A DNA stretch of 64,000 bases from DAOVRD01 sp964521715 (GTDB taxonomy: Bacteria; Planctomycetota; Brocadiia; SM23-32): NCBI GenBank assembly GCA_964521715.1, contig CAZFSS010000013.1:1-64000 (forward strand). The letters run 5' to 3'. The position numbers and the translations under genes were made by a program. Below the pieces are notes generated by a model that ran no database searches, was not told the origin of the DNA, and saw only the letters and a program-made list of their open reading frames with translations. This document shows positions 7,828-16,523 of the stretch, one piece after another (position 1 is the stretch's first letter; the number at the start of each line of letters is the position of its first letter).

Positions 7828-8946
7828 ATGGCTGCCAAGGACTACTACAAAATCCTGGGTGTTGCGCCGGAAGCCAGCCACGAGCAGGTCCGTAAAGCCT
7901 ACCGGCGCCTGGCCAAGAAGCACCACCCCGACCGGCAGGGAGGCAGCAAGGCCGCCGAGGAGAAGTTCAAGGAGATTGCCGACGCCTACAGCGTGCTGGG
8001 CGACCCCGAGAAACGCAAGCATTACGACCGCCTTCGCCAGGCGGGGATGAGCGGGGGCCGTTTCGATGGTTACCCCGGCTTCGAGGACCTGTTCGGCGAG
8101 GGCGCTCGGGGCAAGTGGCAGCGAGGGGAAGGCGTCTCCTTCGGCGACCTTGGCAGTCTGCGTGACCTGTTCAGCAGCATGTTCGGCGGCGGCCGGGGCG
8201 CGGGCGAACGCGCCGCCAGGCAACGCGGCCGGGATGTCATCAGTTCGATCACCATTCCGTTTGGGACGGCCGTTCGTGGCGGCAAAGTGGAGGTGAAGAT
8301 CCCTCGGGAGAGGGCGTGCCCCAACTGCTCCGGCACGGGCGCCGCGCCGGGCACGCGCGTGGACACGTGTCCCCAGTGCAACGGAACGGGACAGGTGCTC
8401 AGCGGGCAAGGGGCCTTCAGCGTGGCGCAGCCATGCCCTGCCTGTTTCGGGCGGGGCAGGATAATCCAGACCCCGTGCGGCAAGTGCCAGGGGACCGGGA
8501 CGACCGAGGAGCCGTCCGTCATCGAGGTGAAGATCCCCGCCGGCATAGAGGACGGCAAGAAGATGCGTCTGACCGGCCTGGGCCAGCCCGGCGTCGGCGG
8601 TGGAGGCGCCGGCGACCTCCTGCTGGAAGTGCACGTGCAGCCGCACCCTAAGTTCGATCGGAAGGGCCGCGAGATCTACAGCAAAACGCGCATCGACATG
8701 GTGGACGCGGCCCTCGGCACGAAGGTGGACGTGGACACGTTGCACGGGATCGTGACGGTCACCGTGCCTCCGGGCACGCAGCCCGGACAGAAGCTGCGCA
8801 TCCCGGGCTACGGCCTCGAGACGTCAGACGGCAGGAAGGGCGACCACTACGTCGAGGTCCAGGTCAGAATTCCGCGCGACCTCACTGAGGAGCAGAAGAA
8901 GCTGCTGGAGCAGCTTCGGCGCGCCCCCGCCGCAGCCAAGCAATAG
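7828..8946 (+). CDS. dnaJ: Chaperone protein DnaJ
   Basis: This is the Hsp40 co-chaperone that stimulates the ATPase of DnaK and delivers unfolded clients. It has 372 residues: a J domain (~5-70) with HPD at 33-35, a Gly/Phe-rich linker (~75-130), a zinc domain with four CxxCxGxG-type repeats (Cys 164/167, 181/184, 203/206, 217/220), then two beta-sandwich substrate-binding domains. It is followed by hsp20 and lon on the same strand, a protein-quality-control group. dnaK lies some 39 kb away and no grpE is in the window. Confidence 0.95.
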   Translation: MAAKDYYKILGVAPEASHEQVRKAYRRLAKKHHPDRQGGSKAAEEKFKEIADAYSVLGDPEKRKHYDRLRQAGMSGGRFDGYPGFEDLFGEGARGKWQRGEGVSFGDLGSLRDLFSSMFGGGRGAGERAARQRGRDVISSITIPFGTAVRGGKVEVKIPRERACPNCSGTGAAPGTRVDTCPQCNGTGQVLSGQGAFSVAQPCPACFGRGRIIQTPCGKCQGTGTTEEPSVIEVKIPAGIEDGKKMRLTGLGQPGVGGGGAGDLLLEVHVQPHPKFDRKGREIYSKTRIDMVDAALGTKVDVDTLHGIVTVTVPPGTQPGQKLRIPGYGLETSDGRKGDHYVEVQVRIPRDLTEEQKKLLEQLRRAPAAAKQ

Positions 8947-9016
8947 GGTGCGGCGCATGCGGGCTCCAAGGGGCGATTTGTGTCCCGCTTCCCTTGGCCT
9001 ACAACGGGAGCTACAG

Positions 9017-9466
9017 ATGCAGGCTGACCGAACTCGGGTGCATGCGAGGCCCCTGGACGACAGCAGCGTTTTCAACCAGTTCCTCCAGGACTTCTACACG
9101 CTGCGGCAGTCCATAAGGTCCCGCCATCGCGATGTCTGGTACCCGCCCACGGACGTCTACGAAACCGACGATGAGATCGTCATCAAGGTGTCCATCCCGG
9201 GCGTGAAGCAGCCGAACGTCGCCGTCGAGGTGAGCGGAGAACTGGTGACCATATACGGCATGCGCAAGGGACCGGACCGCGGCAGCATCCGCACGTATCA
9301 TCAAGTGGAGATACGCAACGGCTACTTTGAGCGCGCCATAATACTGCACAAGCCGTTTGATCCGAGCCTTGCGAGGGCGGAGCTTCACGACGGGTTCCTC
9401 CACATCTACATCCCGAAGGCGCCGGTGCTGGTGCGCCATACGCTCAGGATAAAGCTCAACGTCTGA
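9017..9466 (+). CDS. Small heat shock protein, Hsp20 family
   Basis: This is an ATP-independent holdase of 149 residues. The alpha-crystallin domain covers about residues 38-140: PPTDVYETDDEIVIKVSIPGV opens it, and ARAELHDGFLHIYIPK holds the conserved A-x-x-x-x-G-x-L region. The C-terminal tail carries an I-x-V-like end (LRIKLNV). The start at 9017 is chosen because GGGAG lies 7 bases upstream; an in-frame upstream ATG at 8948 would add 23 non-conserved residues. It lies 70 bases behind dnaJ and 46 bases before lon. Confidence 0.9.
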   Translation: MQADRTRVHARPLDDSSVFNQFLQDFYTLRQSIRSRHRDVWYPPTDVYETDDEIVIKVSIPGVKQPNVAVEVSGELVTIYGMRKGPDRGSIRTYHQVEIRNGYFERAIILHKPFDPSLARAELHDGFLHIYIPKAPVLVRHTLRIKLNV

Positions 9467-9512
9467 CCGGACACAGCCCAGGCCGAGTTCAGAGCCGAGC
9501 CGAGGACGACCG

Positions 9513-11981
9513 ATGACGCCGGACAAGCCGCAAGAGCCAGAACACGCAGACGAGCAGCGAACGGCAGGCGACGAGACGCCGGTGGGGCAGGACGACGAAA
9601 CGCTCCTGGAAGGAGCGGAGCGCCCCGAGGCGCCGCGCGCGGAGGCAACCGAGCAGGTCGAGCTGCCGACGACGCTGCCGGTCCTGCCTCTTCGCAACGC
9701 CGTGGCCTTCCCTGCGATGCCCCTGCCGCTCCAGATCCGCGGTGAGAAGCGCTTGAAGCTCATCGAGCAGATCATGCTCGGCGACAGGTTCTTCATCGCG
9801 ATTGCCGCGCAGGAGAAGGTTGACGAGGAGCAGGAGATCCAGGCGGAGGACCTCTACCGCTTCGGCACGGCCTGCGTGGTGCTCCACATGCTGCGAATGC
9901 CTGACGGTTCAATGCGCGTGCTGGCGCAGGGGATTTCACGCGCGCACGTTGATGGCTACCTGAAGCCCGAACTCCATCTCGAGGCGCAGGTGACGTACCT
10001 CGCCGACGAGCAGGTCGAGGACGTGGAAGTCACCGCGCTGTTCAGGAACCTGCGCAACCAGTTCTCCCGGCTTGCCGACATGATTCCGAACGTGGGCGAG
10101 GCCGTGAAAGTCGCCGTTGCCAACGTCGAAGAGCCCGGCCCGCTCTGCGACCTGATCGCCTTCAACCTGAACATCAAGGTGGATGAGAAGCAAGAGATCC
10201 TCGAGGCCCTGAACGTCAAGGAGCGGCTCCACACGATCACCAGACTGCTCGCGCGGGAGACGGAGTTTCTCGAGGTCGCCCAGCGCATCCAGTCCGAGGC
10301 GCGCAGCGAGATAGACAAGAGCCAGCGCGAGTACTATCTGCGCCAGCAGCTCAAGGCCATCCAGGACGAGCTCGGTGAGACCGACACGCAGGTGGCCGAA
10401 GCCCAGGAGCTGCGCAAGCAGATCGAGGAAAAGGACCTGCCCGAGGAGGTGCTCAAGGAAGCGGAGCGCGAGCTGGGGCGGCTGGAGCGCATCAATCCGG
10501 CCAGTCCCGAGTACAGCGTCGCCAGGACCTACCTGGACTGGATCATCGCGCTGCCGTGGCACGAGAGCACCGCCGACAACCTGGACCTGGAAGAGGCGGC
10601 GCGCATTCTGGAGCAAGACCACTACGGCCTGGAGGACGTCAAGGAGCGCGTGCTGGAGTTCCTGGCCGTGCGCAAGCTGCGCGGGGACATGAGCGGCTCG
10701 ATTCTGTGCTTCGTCGGCCCGCCGGGCACGGGCAAGACGTCCATCGGCAAGTCGATCGCGCGGGCGCTGGGCCGCAAGTACATACGCGTCTCGCTCGGCG
10801 GCACGCGGGACGAGGCCGAGATACGCGGGCATCGGCGCACCTACATCGGCTCCCTGCCGGGCCGCGTCATCAGCGCCATCCGCAAGGCCGGCTCGAACAA
10901 CCCCGTGTTCATGCTGGACGAGGTGGACAAGCTTGGGGCCGACTTCCGCGGCGATCCCGCGAGCGCCCTGCTCGAGGTGCTGGACCCCGAGCAGAACTCC
11001 ACCTTCACGGACCATTACCTGGAGGTGCCGTTCGACCTCTCGAAGGTGCTCTTCATCTGCACGGCCAACTTCCTCGACCCCGTTCCGCCCGCCCTGAAGG
11101 ATAGGATGGAGGTCCTGGAGTTCCCCGGCTACACGGAGGAGGAGAAGCTCCAGATCGCCAGGCGGTACCTGGTGCCGCAGCAGCTCGAGGCGAACGGTCT
11201 GACGGAGGACCAGTTGTCCATCACGGACGAGGCCCTGATGAAGCTCATCAAGGACTACACGCGCGAGGCGGGCGTGCGGAACCTTGAGCGCGAGATCGCC
11301 TCCCTTTGCCGCAAGGTCGCCAAGGCCATCGCGACGGAGGAGAAGGCGCGCACCACGATCGACGAGGAAGCCGTGGGGTCGCTGCTCGGCCCGGAGAAGT
11401 TCGTGCGCGAGATGGCCGAGCGCGTCGACGAGCCGGGCGTGGCAGCGGGGCTCGCCTGGACCCCGGCAGGGGGCGAGATCATCTTCGTCGAGACGACCAT
11501 GACGCCCGGCGACGGCAAGCTTACGCTGACCGGCATGCTGGGCGACGTCATGAAGGAGAGCGCCCAGGCTGCCCTCACCTACGTCCGCGCACATGCTCAG
11601 AAGCTCGGTATTGACCCTGAGGTTTTCAGGACCGGCAGCTTCCACATTCACGTGCCGGCCGGAGCGATCCCGAAGGACGGACCCTCGGCGGGCGTCACGA
11701 TGGCGGTCGCGCTCGCATCGCTGTGCAGCGGCCGCAAGGTCAGGCACAACGTGGCCATGACGGGCGAGGTCACACTGCGGGGGAAAGTGCTCCCGGTAGG
11801 CGGGATCAAGGAGAAGGTGCTCGCGGCCCAGCGTGCCGGCATCGACACCGTCGTCATCCCACGCCACAACGAGAAGGACCTGGTCAACGTGCCCCAGTAC
11901 GCCAAGGAAAAGCTCCGGTTCGTGCCCGTCGATACGGTCGAGGACATCTTCCGCGTTGTTCTGGAGGCCGCGCACGAGTAG
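9513..11981 (+). CDS. lon: ATP-dependent protease Lon
   Basis: This cytosolic AAA+ serine protease degrades misfolded and regulatory proteins. It has 822 residues, near the usual ~800: an acidic N-terminal extension (1-45), a LON substrate domain (~48-245), a helical region, an AAA+ module with Walker A GPPGTGKT (402-409) and Walker B VFMLDEVDK, and a protease domain with Ser725 (in DGPSAGV) and Lys768, 43 residues apart as in the Ser-Lys dyad of known Lon proteins. The ATG at 9513 follows GAGGAC. The N-terminal ~45 residues are extra relative to common Lon and rich in Glu/Pro. Confidence 0.96.
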   Translation: MTPDKPQEPEHADEQRTAGDETPVGQDDETLLEGAERPEAPRAEATEQVELPTTLPVLPLRNAVAFPAMPLPLQIRGEKRLKLIEQIMLGDRFFIAIAAQEKVDEEQEIQAEDLYRFGTACVVLHMLRMPDGSMRVLAQGISRAHVDGYLKPELHLEAQVTYLADEQVEDVEVTALFRNLRNQFSRLADMIPNVGEAVKVAVANVEEPGPLCDLIAFNLNIKVDEKQEILEALNVKERLHTITRLLARETEFLEVAQRIQSEARSEIDKSQREYYLRQQLKAIQDELGETDTQVAEAQELRKQIEEKDLPEEVLKEAERELGRLERINPASPEYSVARTYLDWIIALPWHESTADNLDLEEAARILEQDHYGLEDVKERVLEFLAVRKLRGDMSGSILCFVGPPGTGKTSIGKSIARALGRKYIRVSLGGTRDEAEIRGHRRTYIGSLPGRVISAIRKAGSNNPVFMLDEVDKLGADFRGDPASALLEVLDPEQNSTFTDHYLEVPFDLSKVLFICTANFLDPVPPALKDRMEVLEFPGYTEEEKLQIARRYLVPQQLEANGLTEDQLSITDEALMKLIKDYTREAGVRNLEREIASLCRKVAKAIATEEKARTTIDEEAVGSLLGPEKFVREMAERVDEPGVAAGLAWTPAGGEIIFVETTMTPGDGKLTLTGMLGDVMKESAQAALTYVRAHAQKLGIDPEVFRTGSFHIHVPAGAIPKDGPSAGVTMAVALASLCSGRKVRHNVAMTGEVTLRGKVLPVGGIKEKVLAAQRAGIDTVVIPRHNEKDLVNVPQYAKEKLRFVPVDTVEDIFRVVLEAAHE

Positions 11982-11987
11982 CACGGC

Positions 11988-12016
11988 TTGACAAGAGCGG
12001 GGGGCTGGAATAGATT
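11988..12016 (+). promoter_or_regulatory. Promoter of tRNA-Arg(ACG)
   Basis: TTGACA (11988-11993), a 17-base spacer and TAGATT (12011-12016) lie 11 bases before the mature tRNA 5' end. Confidence 0.7.
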
Positions 12017-12027
12017 GGTGAGTTGGT

Positions 12028-12104
12028 GCGCCCGTAGCTCAACTGGATAGAGCGGCGGCCTACGGAGCCGTAGGTTGGGGGTTCGAGCCCTCCCGGGCGT
12101 ACCA
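12028..12104 (+). tRNA. tRNA-Arg (anticodon ACG)
   Basis: The cloverleaf has acceptor GCGCCCG/CGGGCGT, D stem GCTC/GAGC, anticodon loop CTACGGA with anticodon ACG (normally modified to ICG), a TTCGAGC loop and an encoded CCA at 12102-12104. The gene on the opposite strand ends inside it. Confidence 0.95.
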
Positions 12105-12914
12105 CCCTTCTTCGCCGTTACGCCTTGCCTCTGCCCCGGCGGCCTCGTCGGAGACCCATCCGTTGCACAGCTTCTGCACGGCCATGCACTTCCGGAACAG
12201 CACGGGATCGGACTCCCTGAGGAAGTCCACGTCTCCCCCGTGCCTTGCCAGGTAGCAGTGGGTCTCCGCGAAGTCCTCGAAGTGGTCAAGCCACCCGTAA
12301 AGGCTCGGCATGCCCCGGACTCTGAGGTACCCTATGGGGGGAATGGACGAGACCGCTGCCGCGTACGCCAGCGCCCCCACGTAAGGAGGAAGATGAGGCG
12401 GCCCGCCCGCGTCCTCGAACTCCTTCAGGAAGGCAAGCCAAACGTCCCGCCTTCTGGTGGCGACGTTGAACTCGAAACTGTGGCTCGCCTCGTGCAGGAA
12501 CAGCTCCCCGTCCCTCGGGGCGAAAAGCAGCACTTTCTCTGCCAGCGACCTGTTCTTGATGTGGATCGGAAAGCCCTCTTCATCCTCTCTTGAGTTCACG
12601 TAACCCCTGACGAGGAAGGGGAGGGGGTAGGTCGCCAGATTATCGAGGAAACTCTCCTCGATGATCACCGGGCCGATATTCCGCTTGAAGAATGAGGGAG
12701 TCCTGGCCAGGTCCCGATCGATCCTGTCGAGAAGCCCCGGGAGATTGCCGGACAGGTAGCACCGGCTCAGGGGGTCATCCGCCCTCACGGTCACGCCGTG
12801 CCTGGCACGAATGCCCTCGACCTTGGTCCTGACCGTGCTGACGCTCGTACATCCTGCGTTGAGCACAGCTGCAACAAACACAATGACCGCGCAAGGCGGC
12901 ACGCGCCTTTCCAC
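12060..12914 (-). CDS. Putative lipoprotein with an HExxH metallopeptidase-like motif
   Basis: The protein has 284 residues. It opens with a lipoprotein signal peptide (hydrophobic VIVFVAAVL then the lipobox LNAGC, Cys ~22), so it is probably anchored in a membrane facing the periplasm. At about residue 140 the segment ELFLHEASHSFEF contains HEASH, matching a zincin HExxH motif, and an acidic stretch (HFEDFAETHCYL) some 80 residues later could give a third ligand. I know no closer family. The last ~15 codons run antisense through tRNA-Arg(ACG), so the C-terminus may be artificial; the stop codon is at 12060. It is monocistronic, with hisF on the same strand 219 bases upstream. Confidence 0.6.
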   Translation of the reverse strand: MERRVPPCAVIVFVAAVLNAGCTSVSTVRTKVEGIRARHGVTVRADDPLSRCYLSGNLPGLLDRIDRDLARTPSFFKRNIGPVIIEESFLDNLATYPLPFLVRGYVNSREDEEGFPIHIKNRSLAEKVLLFAPRDGELFLHEASHSFEFNVATRRRDVWLAFLKEFEDAGGPPHLPPYVGALAYAAAVSSIPPIGYLRVRGMPSLYGWLDHFEDFAETHCYLARHGGDVDFLRESDPVLFRKCMAVQKLCNGWVSDEAAGAEARRNGEEGWYAREGSNPQPTAP

Positions 12915-13132
12915 GTTTCCCCCTCCATGTCACGCGCTTGCTGCAACTGCGAGCTGCGGCTCACAGCGCCCAAGCGCGCTTACGCACCATCGCCCGCTTC
13001 CCCCAGCCGGTTAGCCCTTGCCGCGAGCCGGCCAGTCCGGGGCGAGTAGGCCTGACTGATTCACTTCCCATAGTATGGCGGACAAAGGACCCCGGATCAA
13101 GGGCCGCCGCACCAACATGGGCGCCGGCGCCC

Positions 13133-13912
13133 CTACCAGATCATCCTGACGGGCACGCCCGCGGCGTGGAGGAACTGTTTGATCTGCCCGATGCTGTACT
13201 TGCCAAAGTGGACCATCGAAGCGATGAGGGCGGCGTCCGCCTTGCCCTCAGTGAGCACTTCGCGAAGGTGCTCGGGCTTTCCCGCGCCACCGCTTGCGAT
13301 GACGGGTATCCGGACGGACTGGCTCACCATGCGGGTCGCTTGCAGGTCGTAGCCGGCTTCGGTGCCGTCGGCGTCGATGGAGTTGAGGCAGATCTCGCCT
13401 GCGCCCAGCTGCTCGGCCCACTGGGCCCAACGAACGGCGTCTTTCCCCGTGGCAACGCGCGCGCCCTCGACGTAGACCTCGTACCCGCTGGGTATCTCGG
13501 CGCTCCGTTCGACGCGCTTGGCCTGCACTCCGAGGACAATGCATTGACTGCCGAACCGGCGTGCGCCGTCCGCAATCAGGTCGGGATTGCGCACGGCCGC
13601 CGTGTCTATGCTCACCTTGTCTGCGCCCGCCAGCAGCACACGCCGCATGTCGTCCACGGTTCTGAGCCCGCCGCCGACAGCGAAGGGGATGAAGACCCGC
13701 TCGGCGACGCCCCGCACCACGTCGATCATGATGTCCTTCTTGGCCGGCGAGGCGCCGATGTCGTAGAAGACCAGTTCGTCGACGCCGCTCTCGCTGTAAT
13801 GCTGGGCCATCTGGACGGGATCGCCCACGTCCACGTTGTCCTGGAACCTGATGCCCTTGGTCGTCTTGCCCTCGCGCACGTCCAGGCAGATGATGAGCCG
13901 TTTCTTCAGCAT
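13133..13912 (-). CDS. hisF: Imidazole glycerol phosphate synthase cyclase subunit, HisF-like
   Basis: This (beta/alpha)8-barrel subunit, with HisH, makes IGP and AICAR from PRFAR in histidine synthesis. It has 259 residues and aligns without gaps to known HisF through residue ~130. The first catalytic acid Asp11 (CLDV) and the phosphate loops (FAVGGG, SIDADGT, ASGGAG) are present. The second catalytic position, Asp130 in the IDAKR motif of known HisF, is Gln here (LGVQAKR). The change would be expected to hinder cyclase chemistry. HisF paralogues that only channel ammonia in sugar amidation exist (WbuZ type), so function is open. It starts 1 base after the hisH stop, implying coupling. Confidence 0.8.
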   Translation of the reverse strand: MLKKRLIICLDVREGKTTKGIRFQDNVDVGDPVQMAQHYSESGVDELVFYDIGASPAKKDIMIDVVRGVAERVFIPFAVGGGLRTVDDMRRVLLAGADKVSIDTAAVRNPDLIADGARRFGSQCIVLGVQAKRVERSAEIPSGYEVYVEGARVATGKDAVRWAQWAEQLGAGEICLNSIDADGTEAGYDLQATRMVSQSVRIPVIASGGAGKPEHLREVLTEGKADAALIASMVHFGKYSIGQIKQFLHAAGVPVRMIW

Positions 13913-13913
13913 C

Positions 13914-14531
13914 TCAGGGGTTCCAGGAGAGGAAGTTCTCCAGCACGTTCAGACCGATCCTGCCGCTGCGCTCCGGGTGGAACTGGCAGGCCACGAGGTT
14001 ATCCCGCGCCAGGGCGCTTGTGAACGATCCGTAGTAGTCGGTTGAGCCGATGGTCAGTCTCTCGTCCAAGGGGGCGGGCGCATAGCTGTGGACGAAGTAG
14101 AAGGCCGATCCGGTCGGCACGCCTTCCCATATCGGGTGCTCACGCACGAACTCCACCTCGTTCCATCCCATGTGCGGCACCTTTGCGTCCTGCGGCACGT
14201 CGAGCATCCTGACGCGCCCTGGAATCAGCCCGAGGCAGTCGGCGTCTCCTTCCTCGCTGTGCTCCAGGATGATCTGCGCGCCGAGGCAGATGCCCAGCAG
14301 GGGGCGGCCGGTCCCCGCGTATTCAGCGATGGCCTTGTCCAGGGACAGGCTTCGCAGGGTCTGCATCGCGGCATCGGCCGAGCCCACTCCCGGGAAGATA
14401 AGCCGCCCCGCAGCGCGCACCCGATCCGGGTCGCTGGTCACGTCTGCGCTGCGGCCGAGCCTCTCGACGGCCAGGCGCACGCTGGTCAGGTTCCCCGCGT
14501 GGTAGTCGATTATGGTCACTTCCTCGGCCAC
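13914..14531 (-). CDS. hisH: Glutamine amidotransferase subunit of IGP synthase
   Basis: This class I glutaminase feeds ammonia to HisF. It has 205 residues from the GTG at 14531, preceded by GAGGAG 6 bases upstream; the frame is open further upstream but that part is low-complexity and antisense to tsaD. The triad is visible: Cys in GICLGAQ, and His and Glu in CQFHPERSG. The oxyanion region is PGVGS. It is immediately followed by hisF with a 1-base gap. No other histidine gene is in the window, so the pair is either part of a scattered pathway or a dedicated amination pair. Confidence 0.9.
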   Translation of the reverse strand: MAEEVTIIDYHAGNLTSVRLAVERLGRSADVTSDPDRVRAAGRLIFPGVGSADAAMQTLRSLSLDKAIAEYAGTGRPLLGICLGAQIILEHSEEGDADCLGLIPGRVRMLDVPQDAKVPHMGWNEVEFVREHPIWEGVPTGSAFYFVHSYAPAPLDERLTIGSTDYYGSFTSALARDNLVACQFHPERSGRIGLNVLENFLSWNP

Positions 14532-14643
14532 GGAATGCTCCTCGGCGCGCCCTGATGAACCGCCCTCGTACAAAGTTACCAGAAACAGGAGCGGATCGGC
14601 AAGGAACGGGCTCCGGCAGCGGCCGGGAGAGAGGAGGGCACGC

Positions 14644-14673
14644 TTGTGACGTGCTCCACGCCGGCAGTAGAAT
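14644..14673 (+). promoter_or_regulatory. Promoter of tsaD-larB-nnrD
   Basis: TTGTGA (14644-14649), an 18-base spacer and TAGAAT (14668-14673) lie 36 bases before tsaD. Confidence 0.55.
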
Positions 14674-14709
14674 GGCCGGGAAGCTGTCCCCATTCGCCCT
14701 GCGAACATC

Positions 14710-15723
14710 ATGCAAGTACTCGGCATCGAGACATCCTGCGACGAGACGGCTGCCGCCGTGGTCGAGGACGGCCGCCGCATCGTGTCCAGCGTGGTGAGCA
14801 CGCAGCACCGGCTGCACGAGCGGTTCGGCGGCGTCGTGCCTGAGATTGCCTGCCGGGCCCACATCGAGAACGTGCTGCCCGTCATCATTGAGGCGCTCGG
14901 GGAGGCGGGGTCGACTCTCGATGTGCTGGACGGCGTGGCCGTGACGACCACGCCCGGCCTCATCGGCGCGCTCCTCATCGGCGTGACGGCCGCCAAGGCG
15001 CTGAGCTGGGCTTTGGATCTGCCGCTGTTGGCGGTGGATCACCTGCAAGCCCACATCCTGGCAGCATGGCTCGGCAGGGAGCAGCCCGAACTGCCCGCCG
15101 TCAGCCTGGTGGTCAGCGGCGGACACACGAGCCTGTTCCTGACCGAGGGGCCCCTGGCGCACAGGCGCCTGGGCGGCACCGTCGACGACGCAGCGGGGGA
15201 GGCGTTCGACAAAGTGGCCAACATCCTGGGCCTCGGCTATCCGGGCGGCCCCGCCATCGAGGGGGCGGCGCGCCAGGGCGATCCCGCAGCCGTGGATTTC
15301 CCGCGGAGTTGGCTGGAGCCGGACAGCGCGGACTTCAGCTTCAGCGGACTGAAGACCGCCGTTCTGTACCACTGCCTCGGGCGAAACGCCTCCAAGGAGG
15401 CCATCTCGGCCGCGACGTACAGCCCGCGGTTCGTAGCGGACGTGGCCGCCAGTTTTCAGGAGGCCGTCGTTGACGTCCTGGTCGGGAAAGCGTGCGACGC
15501 GGCCGAGCGCCATCACGTCGGCAGCCTGATCGTGGGCGGGGGAGTTGCCGCAAACGGGCGCCTGCGACAGCGCCTCGAAGCGGAAGCCGACAAGCGGGGG
15601 CTGGCGCTTTACCTTGCGCCGTCCGAGCTCTGTACGGATAATGCGGCCATGGTAGCGGCGGCCGGCTGCCGGTTGCTCAAGGAGGGCCGCCGGGCGCCTC
15701 TCTCGGTCGAAGCGGAGCCGTAA
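14710..15723 (+). CDS. tsaD: tRNA N6-adenosine threonylcarbamoyltransferase
   Basis: This enzyme transfers the threonylcarbamoyl group to A37 of ANN-decoding tRNAs, together with TsaB and TsaE. It has 337 residues and an ASKHA fold: IETSCDETAAAVVEDG at the N-terminus, the metal-binding HxxxH at His111/His115 (VDHLQAH) and VVSGGHTSLF. It is followed closely by larB (15 bases) and nnrD on the same strand. Confidence 0.95.
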   Translation: MQVLGIETSCDETAAAVVEDGRRIVSSVVSTQHRLHERFGGVVPEIACRAHIENVLPVIIEALGEAGSTLDVLDGVAVTTTPGLIGALLIGVTAAKALSWALDLPLLAVDHLQAHILAAWLGREQPELPAVSLVVSGGHTSLFLTEGPLAHRRLGGTVDDAAGEAFDKVANILGLGYPGGPAIEGAARQGDPAAVDFPRSWLEPDSADFSFSGLKTAVLYHCLGRNASKEAISAATYSPRFVADVAASFQEAVVDVLVGKACDAAERHHVGSLIVGGGVAANGRLRQRLEAEADKRGLALYLAPSELCTDNAAMVAAAGCRLLKEGRRAPLSVEAEP

Positions 15724-15738
15724 AGCAGGCGTGGACCC

Positions 15739-16503
15739 ATGCGAGAGAAGACCCTGAAGGACCTGCTCCAGCAGGTCGCCGCCGGCGGGCTGACGCCGGA
15801 TGATGCGCTCGAAGCCATCCGCAGGCTGCCCTTCGAGGACATCGGCTTCGCCAAGATAGACCACCATCGGAGCCTGCGCTGCGGCGTGCCTGAAGTGGTG
15901 TTCTGTCTGGGCAAGTCACCGGAGCAGGTTGCGGCAATAGCCGAGCGGATCGTGGCCGCGGGCACGAATCTCCTGGCCACGCGGGCCGACGCGCGCCATT
16001 TCGAGGCGGTCAGGGCGGTTTGCCCGGACGCCGAGTATAAGCCGGGCGCCCGGGCCATAACCCTCAGACAGGAAGAAGTGGAGCTTCGGGGACGCGTCGT
16101 CGTCGTCACGGGAGGCACGGCCGACCTCCCCGTGGCCGAGGAGGCCGTCATCACGGCCGAGATGCTGGGCGCCCGAACGCAGTTGATCGCCGACGTGGGC
16201 GTGGCCGGCCTGCACCGGCTGCTCGCATTCCGGGCGGAGCTGGACGCCGCGAACGTCGTGGTAGCCGTGGCGGGGATGGAGGGCGCACTCCCCAGCGTCG
16301 TGGGCGGGCTGGTGGCCAGGCCCGTCATCGCCGTCCCGACCAGCATCGGCTACGGCGCCAGCTTCGGCGGCGTGACGGCGCTGCTGACCATGCTGAATAG
16401 CTGCGCCTCCGGCGTAGCCGTGGTCAACATAGACAACGGGTTCGGCGCCGGCTACATGGCGGCCCTTATCAACGCCATGGCCGTCGGCGCCCGCACGCAG
16501 TAG
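15739..16503 (+). CDS. larB: LarB-type nickel-pincer cofactor biosynthesis carboxylase
   Basis: LarB carboxylates nicotinic acid adenine dinucleotide, the first step of the nickel-pincer nucleotide cofactor used by lactate racemase-like (LarA) enzymes. It has 254 residues with a C-terminal PurE/AIR-carboxylase-like domain: VVTGGTADLPVAEEA and VAGMEGALPSVVGG line up with the PurE substrate loops, and PTSIGYGASFGG closes the site. LarC, LarE and LarA are not nearby. An uncharacterised PurE-like role cannot be excluded, since many genomes carry larB without the rest. Confidence 0.85.
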   Translation: MREKTLKDLLQQVAAGGLTPDDALEAIRRLPFEDIGFAKIDHHRSLRCGVPEVVFCLGKSPEQVAAIAERIVAAGTNLLATRADARHFEAVRAVCPDAEYKPGARAITLRQEEVELRGRVVVVTGGTADLPVAEEAVITAEMLGARTQLIADVGVAGLHRLLAFRAELDAANVVVAVAGMEGALPSVVGGLVARPVIAVPTSIGYGASFGGVTALLTMLNSCASGVAVVNIDNGFGAGYMAALINAMAVGARTQ

Positions 16504-16523
16504 CGAACGCGCGGCGCGCAGGA

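Noticed and set aside
9936..11984. 682-codon open frame antisense to lon
   Set aside because: It is a GC-rich shadow of lon, with His/Arg/Leu-heavy composition and no ribosome site or domain.
13118..13131. Palindrome GGGCGCCGGCGCCC after hisF
   Set aside because: There is no T-run on either side and no loop, so I do not call it a terminator.
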